Source: Nesterenkonia cremea
GTDB taxonomy: Bacteria; Actinomycetota; Actinomycetes; Actinomycetales; Micrococcaceae
Reading direction: 5' to 3'
Length of the DNA: 64,000 nucleotides
Assembly: GCF_014642675.1 (NCBI RefSeq)
Contig: NZ_BMIS01000013.1
Coordinates: 19,361 to 83,360 of the forward strand
The number at the start of each line of letters is the position of its first letter. Position 1 is the stretch's first letter. Under the pieces are notes generated by a model. That model had not been told where the DNA came from. It saw nothing but the letters and a program-made list of their open reading frames with translations, and made no database searches. Positions 53,061 to 61,544 of this stretch are shown here, one piece after another. Position numbers and translations under genes: made by a program.

Positions 53061-54122
53061 TCAGAGCTCCTCGACGATCTCCATGGCCTCTTCAGCGCTG
53101 TAGACGTCGTCGGAGTCCGGCTCCTCCGGCTCCTCAGACTCGTTCCACTCGCTGAACTCGATGCTGGACTCGATGCCGTCGTAGTCCACATCCACGTGGA
53201 GCAGCAGCGGCTGCTCCTCATCGGCGAGCACGATGATCTCGACCTCATCGGTCTCGTAGATCCAGGCGTCCTCGCCCTCGTGGGTGCCCTCGGAGGCCTC
53301 AGCGTCCAAGTCCGCCAGCTCGTCCTCGCCGAGCAGCAGGTCCAGGTTGTCGCGGATCTCCTCGAGGTACTGCTCCGCCGTGTGGTTCAGCGTGGTCTGG
53401 AAGTCGCTGTGGTCCACCCAGTTCAACTCGAAGGCATCATCGATGTCATCCGGATCCGGGACCTCCACATCCTCCGGAGCGCCGACCAGCAGGTCGGTGA
53501 TGAAGCCTTCGGTGCTCTGGTAGACGGTGTCGCCGAAGGTCAGGTACTCGCCCTGGAACTCCATGCCGTCGACGTCGCCGAGGGTGAACTCCATAGCGGA
53601 TCCCTCGCCGGTCATCTCACCGGAGTAGAACAGCTCGATCTCGCCGTCGTCCTCGGCGGAATCCTCGATGTCGTCCTCATCCTGCAGCGGGTCGTCATCA
53701 TCGTCATCATCGTCATCGTCGAGCTGCGGGGACACGGCGCTCAGCGTCTCGGTGTCGTCATCGTCGTCATCGTCGTCGTCATCGATGTCGTCGATGTCCT
53801 CCAGCTCCTCGGAGCCTCCGACCATCTGGTCCTGGGCGATCCGCAGACTCACCGACTCCTGGTCCAGCGAGGCCTCCCAGACATCGTCCTCGATGTCCTC
53901 CAGCGCAGGGGCCTCGACGAGCTCATCGTCCTCATCGTCCTGGTCGGCATCCTGGCCGGCGGCGTCGGTGTCATCCTCGGCTTCGTCCTGATCGACGTCG
54001 TCCTGCTCCTCCTCCGGGGCCTCCTGGTCATCGACCCCCACGCAGGCGGTCATCGTCAGCATCCCCACGGAGACCAGTCCGGTGGCCTGGGAGAACCTGC
54101 GGTTCAGGGTGCGCTTCTTCAT
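53061..54122 (-). CDS. acidic lipoprotein, LolA/LppX-like fold suspected (paralogue 2)
   Basis: This 353 aa lipoprotein has signal peptide KKRTLNRRFSQATGLVSVGM, lipobox TMTAC, and then a long Asp/Glu-rich stretch. Two pure Asp runs occur in the middle, encoded by GAY trinucleotide repeats at about 53695-53725 and 53755-53785. The C-terminal part repeats the layout of its paralogues, EGEDAWIYETDEVEIIVLAD then SSIEFSEWNESEEPEEP. GAGGAGGAACG precedes the ATG. It lies between paralogue 3 and the MMPL exporter, 35 bases from the latter. Confidence 0.72.
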   Translation of the reverse strand: MKKRTLNRRFSQATGLVSVGMLTMTACVGVDDQEAPEEEQDDVDQDEAEDDTDAAGQDADQDDEDDELVEAPALEDIEDDVWEASLDQESVSLRIAQDQMVGGSEELEDIDDIDDDDDDDDDDTETLSAVSPQLDDDDDDDDDDPLQDEDDIEDSAEDDGEIELFYSGEMTGEGSAMEFTLGDVDGMEFQGEYLTFGDTVYQSTEGFITDLLVGAPEDVEVPDPDDIDDAFELNWVDHSDFQTTLNHTAEQYLEEIRDNLDLLLGEDELADLDAEASEGTHEGEDAWIYETDEVEIIVLADEEQPLLLHVDVDYDGIESSIEFSEWNESEEPEEPDSDDVYSAEEAMEIVEEL

Positions 54123-54147
54123 CGTTCCTCCTCGCTCGGGATGTCCC

Positions 54148-55083
54148 TCACTGCTCGCCTGAGGCGTCCTCATCAAGGTTATCGAGGTCTTCGAGATCAT
54201 CGGTGGGCCAGCCCTGCTCCTCTGCCACGGCTTCGAAGATCTCATCCAGAGTGATGATGTTCTCCGGAGTCTCGGGCTGCTCTGCGGCATCCCACTGGGA
54301 GAATGAGTAGCTGCTCTCCTCATCCTCCCAGGCCAGGAGGTAGGGCTCACCCTCTGCGGAGACGACGTACTCGCGGCTGTCGTCACCCTCTGCGGTGTAG
54401 ACGAAGACCTCCTGGCCCTCGCGCTCCGCGACCTCGCCGGTCAGGCCGTCGAGGTCCTCCTCAGCCAGCTCGGACTGCCATTCGGCGAAGATGTCCTCCG
54501 CCGAGTAGGCGCCTGCCTCGCCCTCAGCCGAGAACTCCACCCACTGATCCTCCATGACACGGTTGAGGAAGTCCTCATCCACGGCCTCGGCGACCTCGTC
54601 GTCCAGCTCGGCCAGCAACAGCGTGCCGAAGTCCTCGCCGCGAAAGTATTCGGTGCCCTCCACTGTGCGCTGGGTGAAGGCGTTGCCCTCACCGGCGCTG
54701 TAGCTCATCTCGGCATCGCTGCCGTCCAGAGAGCCGGAGATGCGGATATCGCCGACGGCGTCCTCATCGATGCCCTCGAAGAGCTCGTCCAGATCGGCCT
54801 CTGCAGCCTGGACCTCACCTTCGATGGTGACGGAGTCGGCGGCCAGCATCGCCTCCCACATCTCCTCCTGGATCTCACCGAAGGTGGGGGCCTCCTCCGG
54901 CACCTCCTCGGCACCGGCCTCAGCCTCCGTGCCCTCAGCGGGCTCCTCAGTGGAGGGGGCGGAGTCTCCGCCGGAGGCGTCGAAGGGGTTGTCGCAGGCG
55001 GTCAGGGCCAGCAGCGCGACGGCGGCCAGGCCGACCGGCTTGAGCAGGGCAGTCCGGTGCCCAGCAGTGTTGGCGTTCATCAT
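54148..55083 (-). CDS. acidic lipoprotein, LolA/LppX-like fold suspected (paralogue 3)
   Basis: This 311 aa lipoprotein has a signal peptide ending VALLALTACDN. After a Glu-rich linker come DSVTIEGEVQ, IRISGSLDGSDAEMSYSAGE, GTEYFRGEDFG, EDQWVEFSAEG, and GQEVFVYTAEGDDSREYVVS with YSFSQWDAAEQPETP. This alternation of strands with Y-F-x-G and W-V-x-F resembles LppX/LprG lipid-binding lipoproteins, by eye only. ATG 55083 or 55080 follows a GGGGGA run, so the start is uncertain by one codon. It is the first gene of the run leading to the MMPL exporter. Confidence 0.72.
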   Translation of the reverse strand: MMNANTAGHRTALLKPVGLAAVALLALTACDNPFDASGGDSAPSTEEPAEGTEAEAGAEEVPEEAPTFGEIQEEMWEAMLAADSVTIEGEVQAAEADLDELFEGIDEDAVGDIRISGSLDGSDAEMSYSAGEGNAFTQRTVEGTEYFRGEDFGTLLLAELDDEVAEAVDEDFLNRVMEDQWVEFSAEGEAGAYSAEDIFAEWQSELAEEDLDGLTGEVAEREGQEVFVYTAEGDDSREYVVSAEGEPYLLAWEDEESSYSFSQWDAAEQPETPENIITLDEIFEAVAEEQGWPTDDLEDLDNLDEDASGEQ

Positions 55084-55158
55084 TCCCCCAGTGTTGCAGA
55101 GGTTGCCGGGGAATCTCCGCACCATCGGCACCGCCTGCGCAAGTCAGGCGGAGGGGGC

Positions 55159-56850
55159 TCAGACCAGACGGGGATCCCCCGCCCTGCGAATCCGCAGCCA
55201 GCGGTAGCCGTAGCCCCCCATCTGCACCTCGGCGGTGTGGTCGCTGTCCAGGACGCAGGAGGCCTCATCGAGGAGATCGACCAGTTCGGCGCCCACCTCC
55301 TCGTCCTGCAGCTCGAAGCTCACCGTGACCGGCTCGGAGCGCAGGTTGTGCAGCAGCACCATGGAGCGATCCTCCCAGGTGACCCGGTGGGCCATCACCT
55401 GCTCATGCTCCTGCTCCACGACCTCAAAGGCGCCCCACCCGATCTCCGGGGACTCGCGGTAGCGCTTGGCCAGGCGGATGACATGGTGCAGCAGGGAGTC
55501 CTGGTCACGGCGGGCCTCGGCCGCGTTGATGTGCTCCGGAGCGTAGGAGCCCTCGGCCACGGCGCGGGCCAGCTGGGAGGGCTTGGCGGTGGAGAAGCCG
55601 CCGTTCTTGGCATCCGCCCACTGCATGGGGGTCCGGACGGCCTCGCGTCCCGGGACGTCCAGGTTCTCCCCCATCCCGATCTCCTCGCCGTAGAAGAGCA
55701 CCGGGGTCCCGGGCAGGGCGAAGAGCAGCGAATAGGCCATCCTGAGCCGGCGCGGATCCCCGCCGAACATCCCGGGGAGACGACGCCGGATGCCGCGCCC
55801 GGCGAAGCGGTGCTCCTCCTCCGGGGCGAAGGCGTCCAGCACCTCCTCGCGCTCCTGCTCGGTGAGCAGGTCCAGGGTCAGCTCGTCATGGTTGCGCAGG
55901 AAGTTGGCGTACTGGGTCTCCAGGCTCAGGTTCTGCGGCCGGGAGGCCAGCGCATCGGCCAGCGGCGCCGCCTGCTGGCGAGCCAACCCCAGGAAGAGCC
56001 GCTGGTTGGTGAAGAAGTCGAACTGCATGGTCAGCTGATCTCCGTCCTCACCGCCGAAGAAGGTCATCTGCTCCTCATGCGGCAGGTTCACCTCCCCAAG
56101 CATGATGGCCGAGCCGTGCCCGGAGGACCGGCGCTGCAGGAAGGCCCGCAGGGCGCGCAGATAGTCATGGGGCTCGTCCAGGTCATGCTCATCCCGGCCC
56201 TCGAAGGTGGTCTGGTTGATGGCGAAGGGCACCGCATCCACGCGGAATCCGTCCACACCCACCTGCAGCCAGAAGCCCATGATCTTGGCGATCTCATCGC
56301 GCACCGCGGGATTGGCTGTGTTCAGGTCCGGCTGGGTGTGCAGGAAGTGGTGCAGGTACCACTCCCCGGTCTTCTCGTCATAGGTCCAGATCCCGTCCTC
56401 CGAGTCCGGGAACATGGTCTGATCCGAGGTGTCTCCGGGGTCCTCGGAGCGCCACACGTAGTAGTCGCGGTAGGGGTTCTGAGCGGAGGTCCGCGACTTC
56501 CGGAACCAGGGGTGCTGATCGCTGGTGTGGTTGATGACCAGGTCCACGATCACCCGGATGCCGCGGTCATGGGCCAGACGCACCAGCTCCACGAAGTCGC
56601 CGTGGTTCCCGTAGCGGCTGTCCACACCGTAGAAGTCGGAGATGTCATAGCCGTTGTCCCGCCGCGGCGAGGGGTAGAAGGGCATCAGCCAGATGCAGTT
56701 CACCCCGATCTCGGCCAAGTAGTCGATCCGCTGGGTGAGTCCGTGGAGGTCGCCGATGCCGTCGCCGTCGGAGTCCAGATAGGTCTCCAGATCGATGCAG
56801 TAGACCACCGCGTTCTTATACCAGAGGTCTGCGGTCTCGGTGATGCGCAT
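55159..56850 (-). CDS. GH13 alpha-glucosidase/trehalose synthase-like enzyme
   Basis: This is a 563 aa alpha-amylase-superfamily protein. WYKNAVVYCIDLETYLDSDG and the GDGIGDLHGL opening, VIVDLVINHTSDQHPWF, the nucleophile block GFRVDAVPFAI, acid/base LGEVNLP and NHDELTLDLL are the GH13 regions I to IV. These resemble trehalose synthase (TreS), but the N-terminal residues and missing maltokinase tail leave room for an alpha-glucosidase or sucrose-type enzyme. The ATG at 56850 shares one base with the stop of the flavin oxidoreductase gene (TGATG), so the two are translationally coupled. Confidence 0.85.
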   Translation of the reverse strand: MRITETADLWYKNAVVYCIDLETYLDSDGDGIGDLHGLTQRIDYLAEIGVNCIWLMPFYPSPRRDNGYDISDFYGVDSRYGNHGDFVELVRLAHDRGIRVIVDLVINHTSDQHPWFRKSRTSAQNPYRDYYVWRSEDPGDTSDQTMFPDSEDGIWTYDEKTGEWYLHHFLHTQPDLNTANPAVRDEIAKIMGFWLQVGVDGFRVDAVPFAINQTTFEGRDEHDLDEPHDYLRALRAFLQRRSSGHGSAIMLGEVNLPHEEQMTFFGGEDGDQLTMQFDFFTNQRLFLGLARQQAAPLADALASRPQNLSLETQYANFLRNHDELTLDLLTEQEREEVLDAFAPEEEHRFAGRGIRRRLPGMFGGDPRRLRMAYSLLFALPGTPVLFYGEEIGMGENLDVPGREAVRTPMQWADAKNGGFSTAKPSQLARAVAEGSYAPEHINAAEARRDQDSLLHHVIRLAKRYRESPEIGWGAFEVVEQEHEQVMAHRVTWEDRSMVLLHNLRSEPVTVSFELQDEEVGAELVDLLDEASCVLDSDHTAEVQMGGYGYRWLRIRRAGDPRLV

Positions 56851-57815
56851 CAGCTCAGCTCCTTCGTCACGGCAGGCAGGATGGTCTCGGCCGCCGTCTC
56901 CAGCCAGGGCGCCTGGTCCTGGCCCACGTGGTGGAGGTAGACGGCGTCGAAGTCTGCGGCGGCCTGGGCGATCCATCCGATGTGCTGCTGGGGCGACTCG
57001 GAGGTCCACACCGCCTCCAGCACGCTGGAGATCCCCACCTCATCGGCGGCGGCGTCGAAATGCTCCGGAGTGGGCAGGTCCTGGTCCAGCGGCGGGCCGA
57101 AGACGTTGCTGCGCCACTGATCATAGGCGATCTCCTCGGCCCGGCTGCGGCTGGGTGCCCAGCTCAGATGGATCTGCAGCATCACCGGGCCGGTGCCGCC
57201 GGCCTCACGATAGGCGCGGCGGACCTCATGGTGCTGACCACCCGGCTGGTTCAGGGTGATGATGCCGTCGGCCCAGGCGGCGGCCCGGCGCCCAGAGTCC
57301 GGGGTGATGCAGGTGCCGTAGGTGGGGATGGGCTCGGTCGGCCGATCATAGAGGTAGGCGGTGTCCACCTCCACCAGACCCGAGTGGCTGACCGTCTCCC
57401 CGCGGTGCAGCCGGCGGATGATGTCTGCGGACTCCTCCAACCGGCGTCGGCGGGTGTCCAGATCCGGCCAGCGGTCACCGGTGATGTGTTCGTTCATCGC
57501 CTGGCCCGCGCCCAGCGCCACCCAGTAGCGGCCGGGGAACATCTCCCCCAGCGTGGCCGTGGCCTGGGCGATCACCGCCGGGTGATAGCGCTGGCCCGGG
57601 GCGTTGACCGAGCCGATTCTGAACTCGGTGGAGGCCAGGGCCGCGCCCAACCAGGACAGCGAGAAGCCCGAATGTCCCTGGCGCCGAGACCAAGGCATGA
57701 AGTGGTCGGAGCACATGGCGGCGTCGAATCCCGCCTGCTCCGCCTGCACCACGTCCTTGAGCAGCTGCGAGGGCGCGATCTGCTCATGGGAGGCGTGGAA
57801 GCCGATAGTCGTCAT
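56850..57815 (-). CDS. LLM-class flavin-dependent oxidoreductase (F420-like subfamily)
   Basis: This 321 aa luciferase-like TIM barrel has TIGFHASHEQIAPSQLLKDV, FDAAMCSDHFMPWSRRQGHS, FRIGSVNAPGQRYHPAVIAQ and FPGRYWVALGAGQAMNEHIT, as in F420-dependent dehydrogenases; I recall a subfamily labelled non-F420 flavinoid oxidoreductase with this shape. The cofactor (F420 or FMN) cannot be settled. It is the first gene of a two-gene operon with the GH13 enzyme and shares a base with it. No sugar transporter is near. Confidence 0.85.
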   Translation of the reverse strand: MTTIGFHASHEQIAPSQLLKDVVQAEQAGFDAAMCSDHFMPWSRRQGHSGFSLSWLGAALASTEFRIGSVNAPGQRYHPAVIAQATATLGEMFPGRYWVALGAGQAMNEHITGDRWPDLDTRRRRLEESADIIRRLHRGETVSHSGLVEVDTAYLYDRPTEPIPTYGTCITPDSGRRAAAWADGIITLNQPGGQHHEVRRAYREAGGTGPVMLQIHLSWAPSRSRAEEIAYDQWRSNVFGPPLDQDLPTPEHFDAAADEVGISSVLEAVWTSESPQQHIGWIAQAAADFDAVYLHHVGQDQAPWLETAAETILPAVTKELS

Positions 57816-57930
57816 CAGTCAGTCACCCTCATCCATCCTTCGGTCATGCACTCACAGGCACCAGCCTACTGAGAGAAACCTGGGAGGAAGCTGGATATAA
57901 CTCCGTCTGGGAGAGCTCAGCTCAGCGGGC

Positions 57931-58635
57931 TCAGCCCAGGATGCCCTCCCGGATCGCGCGCAGCACGGCATTGGTGCGGTCCCGGGCGCCGAGCTTGGTG
58001 AGGATCGAGGAGAGGTGGTTCTTCACCGTGCCCTCGGCCAGATGCGCCAGGGAGGCGATCTGCCGGTTGGAATACCCTTCGGCCACCAGGCGCAGCACTT
58101 CGATCTCCCGCTGGGTGAGCTGCTCCACCACTCTCCCCTGGGCGCCGGTGGGCTCGGAGGAGCTCTTGATGGCCCGCAGGAGCCGATCGGTGATGGAGGG
58201 CGCGATGAGTGTTCCTCCCTCGGCCAGAGTCTGCACGGCCCGGGAAAGCTGCTCCACAGTGACGTCCTTGAGCAGATAGCCCCGCGCTCCGGCGCGCAGC
58301 GCCTCCAGGACCAACGTGTCATCGTCGAAGGTGGTCAGCACCAGCACGGGGATGGCCTCCAGCGGCGGTCCGGCCTCCTGGAGCTGACGCAGCAGCCAGA
58401 TCCCGTCGTACTGGGGCATCCGCAGATCCAGCAGCACGACGTCGGGCGCGGGCTTCTCCGCGCGCAGAACGGTGAGCCCCTCCGCACCGTCGGAGGACTC
58501 GTCCACCACGGTGATGCCGCCCAGCTCCAGCAGCGTGCGGATCCCCTGGCGGACCAGGGTCTGGTCATCGACGACGAGCACGCGCGGGGCGGAGGCGGGC
58601 ATCTCTGCTGGTCCGGCACCTGCCGGTTCCGTCAT
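57931..58635 (-). CDS. NarL/LuxR-type response regulator
   Basis: This 234 aa regulator has a receiver domain, VLVVDDQTLVRQGIRTLLEL, with acidic pocket Asp23-Asp24, phospho-acceptor Asp70 in VVLLDLRMPQYDG, and the conserved Lys in GYLLKDV. A LuxR-type helix-turn-helix follows (LTQREIEVLRLVAEGYSNRQ then GTVKNHLSSILTKLGARDR). It overlaps the histidine kinase stop as ATGA. The pair diverges from a DrrAB-like ABC exporter, which is the likely target. Confidence 0.94.
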   Translation of the reverse strand: MTEPAGAGPAEMPASAPRVLVVDDQTLVRQGIRTLLELGGITVVDESSDGAEGLTVLRAEKPAPDVVLLDLRMPQYDGIWLLRQLQEAGPPLEAIPVLVLTTFDDDTLVLEALRAGARGYLLKDVTVEQLSRAVQTLAEGGTLIAPSITDRLLRAIKSSSEPTGAQGRVVEQLTQREIEVLRLVAEGYSNRQIASLAHLAEGTVKNHLSSILTKLGARDRTNAVLRAIREGILG

Positions 58636-59831
58636 GGCAGCCTCACCTCCACGGTGAAGGCGGGACGGGTGAGCACACCCAGCTCCCCGCCCAGAAGCCG
58701 GACCCGCTCCTGGAGCCCGGAGAGGCCGTTGCCGAAGGTGATGCTCTTGGGCGGATAGCCGTCATCAGTGCCGCGCAGCACGGTCTCGCCCTCCTCCTGG
58801 AACAGCTCCAGGGAGAGCTCCTGAGCCTCGGCGTGACGGACCGCATTGGTGATCATCTCCTGGGCCGCGCGCAGCAGGGCCTCCTGCCGCTGCTCGTCCA
58901 GCTCCGGCAGATCCCCGGCCACCTCCACGTGGATCTCCAGGGAAGGCACTGCGGCGGCCAGGCGGCGCAGATGATCCTCCAGATCTCCAGGGCTGCGGCG
59001 GCGCAGCTCACCCACTGTGCCGCGGACCTCGCCCAGGAGGTCCTTGGCCACCTGCTGAGCCCGCTCCACATGGGCCCGGCCCTGGGAGCTCTCCTCCACC
59101 CGGTGTGCGGCGGCCTCCAGCTCCAGGTTCAGCACAGTGAGCTGGTGACCGACCGCGTCGTGGAGCTCCCGGGAGATGCGCAGGCGCTCAGCGGTCTTGG
59201 CCGAATCCTCCAGCAGCACACCCGCCGTCTCCAGATCCAGGTTCTTCTCCTCCAGCTCGGCGCGCAGCAGCGATTCCCGGTAGAGGGCATAGGTGCTGAA
59301 CATGGAGGCCAGATGGATCACCGCGTAGAAGGCGGTGACCGTCAGATACTCGGCCGGCTCCACTCCGTGGAACATCAGGTGAAGCATGACCACGGCACAG
59401 TTGAGCCCGATGACGCCCAGCACCGCCCGGATAGGCAGCAGGTAGCTGCCGGCCGCGGCGACCACCACCAGGATCACCACGATCATCCCCTGGTTGGGCA
59501 GACTCAGCAGCAGCGCCCAGGAGCAGAGCACCGAGACCGCGTAGAGCAGGTGCCGCGTCCACCGGCCGAAGTGTTCGGCGACGGCGAGGATCAGCCCACC
59601 GAGGCATCCCACCAGCAGCAGCACCCAGAGCCAGGGCGGGACATAGGGGTCTGCGGCGAAGAGCATGAGGAGCCCGACGCCCAGGCACAGCACCAGGATT
59701 GCGATCCCGGAGAGCTCCAGGCCCCGACGGTGGTCGCGGTGAGCCGCCGCGGGGCCCTCGGCCGAGGCGGCAGACTCTGAGGCGATCTCGGGGCTGACCT
59801 CAGCGGTGCGCTGGGCAGGGCGGGGTTCCAT
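58632..59831 (-). CDS. sensor histidine kinase (HisKA_3 type)
   Basis: This 399 aa kinase has about six transmembrane helices in the first 200 residues (LSGIAILVLCLGVGLLMLFA onwards). A HisKA_3 dimerisation domain follows, with phospho-acceptor His in RISRELHDAVGHQLTVLNLE. The ATP-binding domain has AAQEMITNAVRHAEAQ (N box) and GNGLSGLQERVRLLGG (G2 region). The stop overlaps the regulator start. ATG 59831 is chosen over the longer Cys-rich upstream reading. It partners the LuxR-type regulator and probably senses membrane stress or a drug. Confidence 0.9.
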   Translation of the reverse strand: MEPRPAQRTAEVSPEIASESAASAEGPAAAHRDHRRGLELSGIAILVLCLGVGLLMLFAADPYVPPWLWVLLLVGCLGGLILAVAEHFGRWTRHLLYAVSVLCSWALLLSLPNQGMIVVILVVVAAAGSYLLPIRAVLGVIGLNCAVVMLHLMFHGVEPAEYLTVTAFYAVIHLASMFSTYALYRESLLRAELEEKNLDLETAGVLLEDSAKTAERLRISRELHDAVGHQLTVLNLELEAAAHRVEESSQGRAHVERAQQVAKDLLGEVRGTVGELRRRSPGDLEDHLRRLAAAVPSLEIHVEVAGDLPELDEQRQEALLRAAQEMITNAVRHAEAQELSLELFQEEGETVLRGTDDGYPPKSITFGNGLSGLQERVRLLGGELGVLTRPAFTVEVRLP

Positions 59832-59941
59832 AGCTTCAGCGTACTGAACGGCTCTGCACAGGCACCGGTGCCGAAAGTCATGGCCGCAGCGATGACCTCC
59901 GGCACAGGCGCACCCGCCCGCGGCCGGAGGAGCCTGGAGGC

Positions 59942-60688
59942 ATGACACAGCAGACCGCGCCTCTGGCCATCGATGCTCAGCATCTGGTCAAGCGATACAG
60001 ACAGAAGACAGCGGTGGATGGGATCAGCCTGCAGGTGCGCGCCGGCGAGACCTTCGGGATCCTGGGCACCAACGGGGCCGGCAAGACCACCACAGTGGAG
60101 ATGATCGCCGGACTGCGGCGGCCCTCGGAGGGAACCGTGCGCATCCTGGGGCTTGATCCCTTCACCGACCGGGCGCAGGTCCGCCAGATCCTGGGCGTAC
60201 AGCTGCAGGAGGCCTACCTGCACGGCTCGCTGAGCTGCTGGGAGCTGGTGGAGCTCTACCGGAGCTTCTATCCCGACCCGCTGGATGCCCAGACCGCGCT
60301 GGCCATGGTGGAGCTGACGGAGAAGGCCAAGACACGGTTCGACGACCTCTCCGGCGGTCAGATGCAGCGGCTGTCCATCGCTCTGGCCCTGATCGGCCGC
60401 CCCGAGGTGGTGATCCTCGATGAGCTGACCACCGGCCTGGACCCCAAGGCTCGGCGTCGGGTGTGGTCCACGATCGAGTCCCTGACCGAGCAGACCGTGA
60501 TCCTGGTCAGCCACGCCATGGATGAGGTGGAGCGCCTCTGCGGCCGTGTGGCGCTGATCGACCAGGGCCGGGTCATCGCTCAGGGAAGCCCCGAGCATCT
60601 GAAGGAGCAGGCCGCTGCGGTCACTCTGGAGGACGCCTTCGTGGCTCTGACCGGCAAGGACATCCACGATGACGAGGAGGACGACTGA
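59942..60688 (+). CDS. ABC exporter ATPase, DrrA/CcmA type
   Basis: This 248 aa ATPase has Walker A GTNGAGKTTTVEMIAGLRR, signature LSGGQMQRLSIALALIG, Walker B VVILDELTTGLDPKAR and the switch His in VSHAMDEVERLC. The VQLQEAYLHGSLSCWELVEL stretch after the Q loop is typical of multidrug/antibiotic exporters. GGAGGAG lies before the ATG. Its stop overlaps the permease start (TGATG). It is divergent from a two-component system, a layout typical of drug-inducible efflux in Gram-positives (such as LiaRS or YvfTU with ABC partners). Confidence 0.93.
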   Translation: MTQQTAPLAIDAQHLVKRYRQKTAVDGISLQVRAGETFGILGTNGAGKTTTVEMIAGLRRPSEGTVRILGLDPFTDRAQVRQILGVQLQEAYLHGSLSCWELVELYRSFYPDPLDAQTALAMVELTEKAKTRFDDLSGGQMQRLSIALALIGRPEVVILDELTTGLDPKARRRVWSTIESLTEQTVILVSHAMDEVERLCGRVALIDQGRVIAQGSPEHLKEQAAAVTLEDAFVALTGKDIHDDEEDD

Positions 60689-61473
60689 TGAGTGAGACCG
60701 CTGATATCCGACGACCGGCATGGCGCCCCGGCGCCGCCGCCTGGCTGCGGCTGATCCAGGCCGAGGCGAAGATGGTGATCCGTGACTATGCGGGGCTCAT
60801 CGTCCCTCTGGGCCTGCCCCTGCTGATCCTGGTCATGCAGGGGATCTCCATCGAGGAGAGAGGGCAGGAGATCGCCGAGGGCGTCACCGTCTTCTCCTAC
60901 TACGCCCTGCCGGTGGTGATCTCCATGGTGGTTGCCACGATCGCGGTGATCAATATGCCCAGCTTCCTGGCCACCTACCGCAAGACCAAGCTGCTGCGAC
61001 GCCTGGCGGTCACCCCGGCCTCACCCGCCATGGTGCTGGTGGCTCAGATGGTGGTCAGCTTCATCCAGGTGGTCCTGGGCATCGGCCTGGCCTTCGCCGT
61101 GGCGCTGATCTTCTTCGACGCCGCTCTCCCGCTGGCCCCGCTGACAGCCGCCGGCGTGCTGCTGGCCTGCTGCGCGGCCATGTACGGACTGGGCATGATC
61201 GTCGCCTCCATCGCCCCGACGCCGAACTCGTCGGTGGCCATCGGGCTGATCGCCTTCTTCGGCATCGCTGCGCTGGGCGGGATGTTCGGTCCGGCCGACA
61301 ACCTGCCGGAGGTCCTGCAGACGGTAGGATCCTGGCTGCCCTTCGGTGCCTCGGTGGAGGCCTTCCAGTCAGCCTGGCTGGGCGAGGCGGTGGAGTTCCA
61401 AAACTGGGTGGTGCTCGGCGGCTCTGCCGTGATGGGGGCCGGCGTCGCGGGTGCGCTGTTCCGTTGGGAGTGA
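60688..61473 (+). CDS. ABC-2 type exporter permease
   Basis: This is a 261 aa permease of the ABC-2 superfamily with six helices. The first is LIVPLGLPLLILVMQGIS, and the rest include VVISMVVATIAVINMPSFLA, VVLGIGLAFAVALIFFDAAL and GLIAFFGIAALGGMFGPADN. The TYRKTKLLRRLAVTPASPAM stretch is the family's coupling region. It shares one base with its ATPase. Together they form a complete exporter, probably under the divergent two-component system. Confidence 0.9.
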   Translation: MSETADIRRPAWRPGAAAWLRLIQAEAKMVIRDYAGLIVPLGLPLLILVMQGISIEERGQEIAEGVTVFSYYALPVVISMVVATIAVINMPSFLATYRKTKLLRRLAVTPASPAMVLVAQMVVSFIQVVLGIGLAFAVALIFFDAALPLAPLTAAGVLLACCAAMYGLGMIVASIAPTPNSSVAIGLIAFFGIAALGGMFGPADNLPEVLQTVGSWLPFGASVEAFQSAWLGEAVEFQNWVVLGGSAVMGAGVAGALFRWE

Positions 61474-61544
61474 GGATCCGGTTGAAGAGATCAGCAGCAT
61501 GTGAGGTTCAGTGCCACTGCCGGAAACAAGACCATGGCTGCTTC

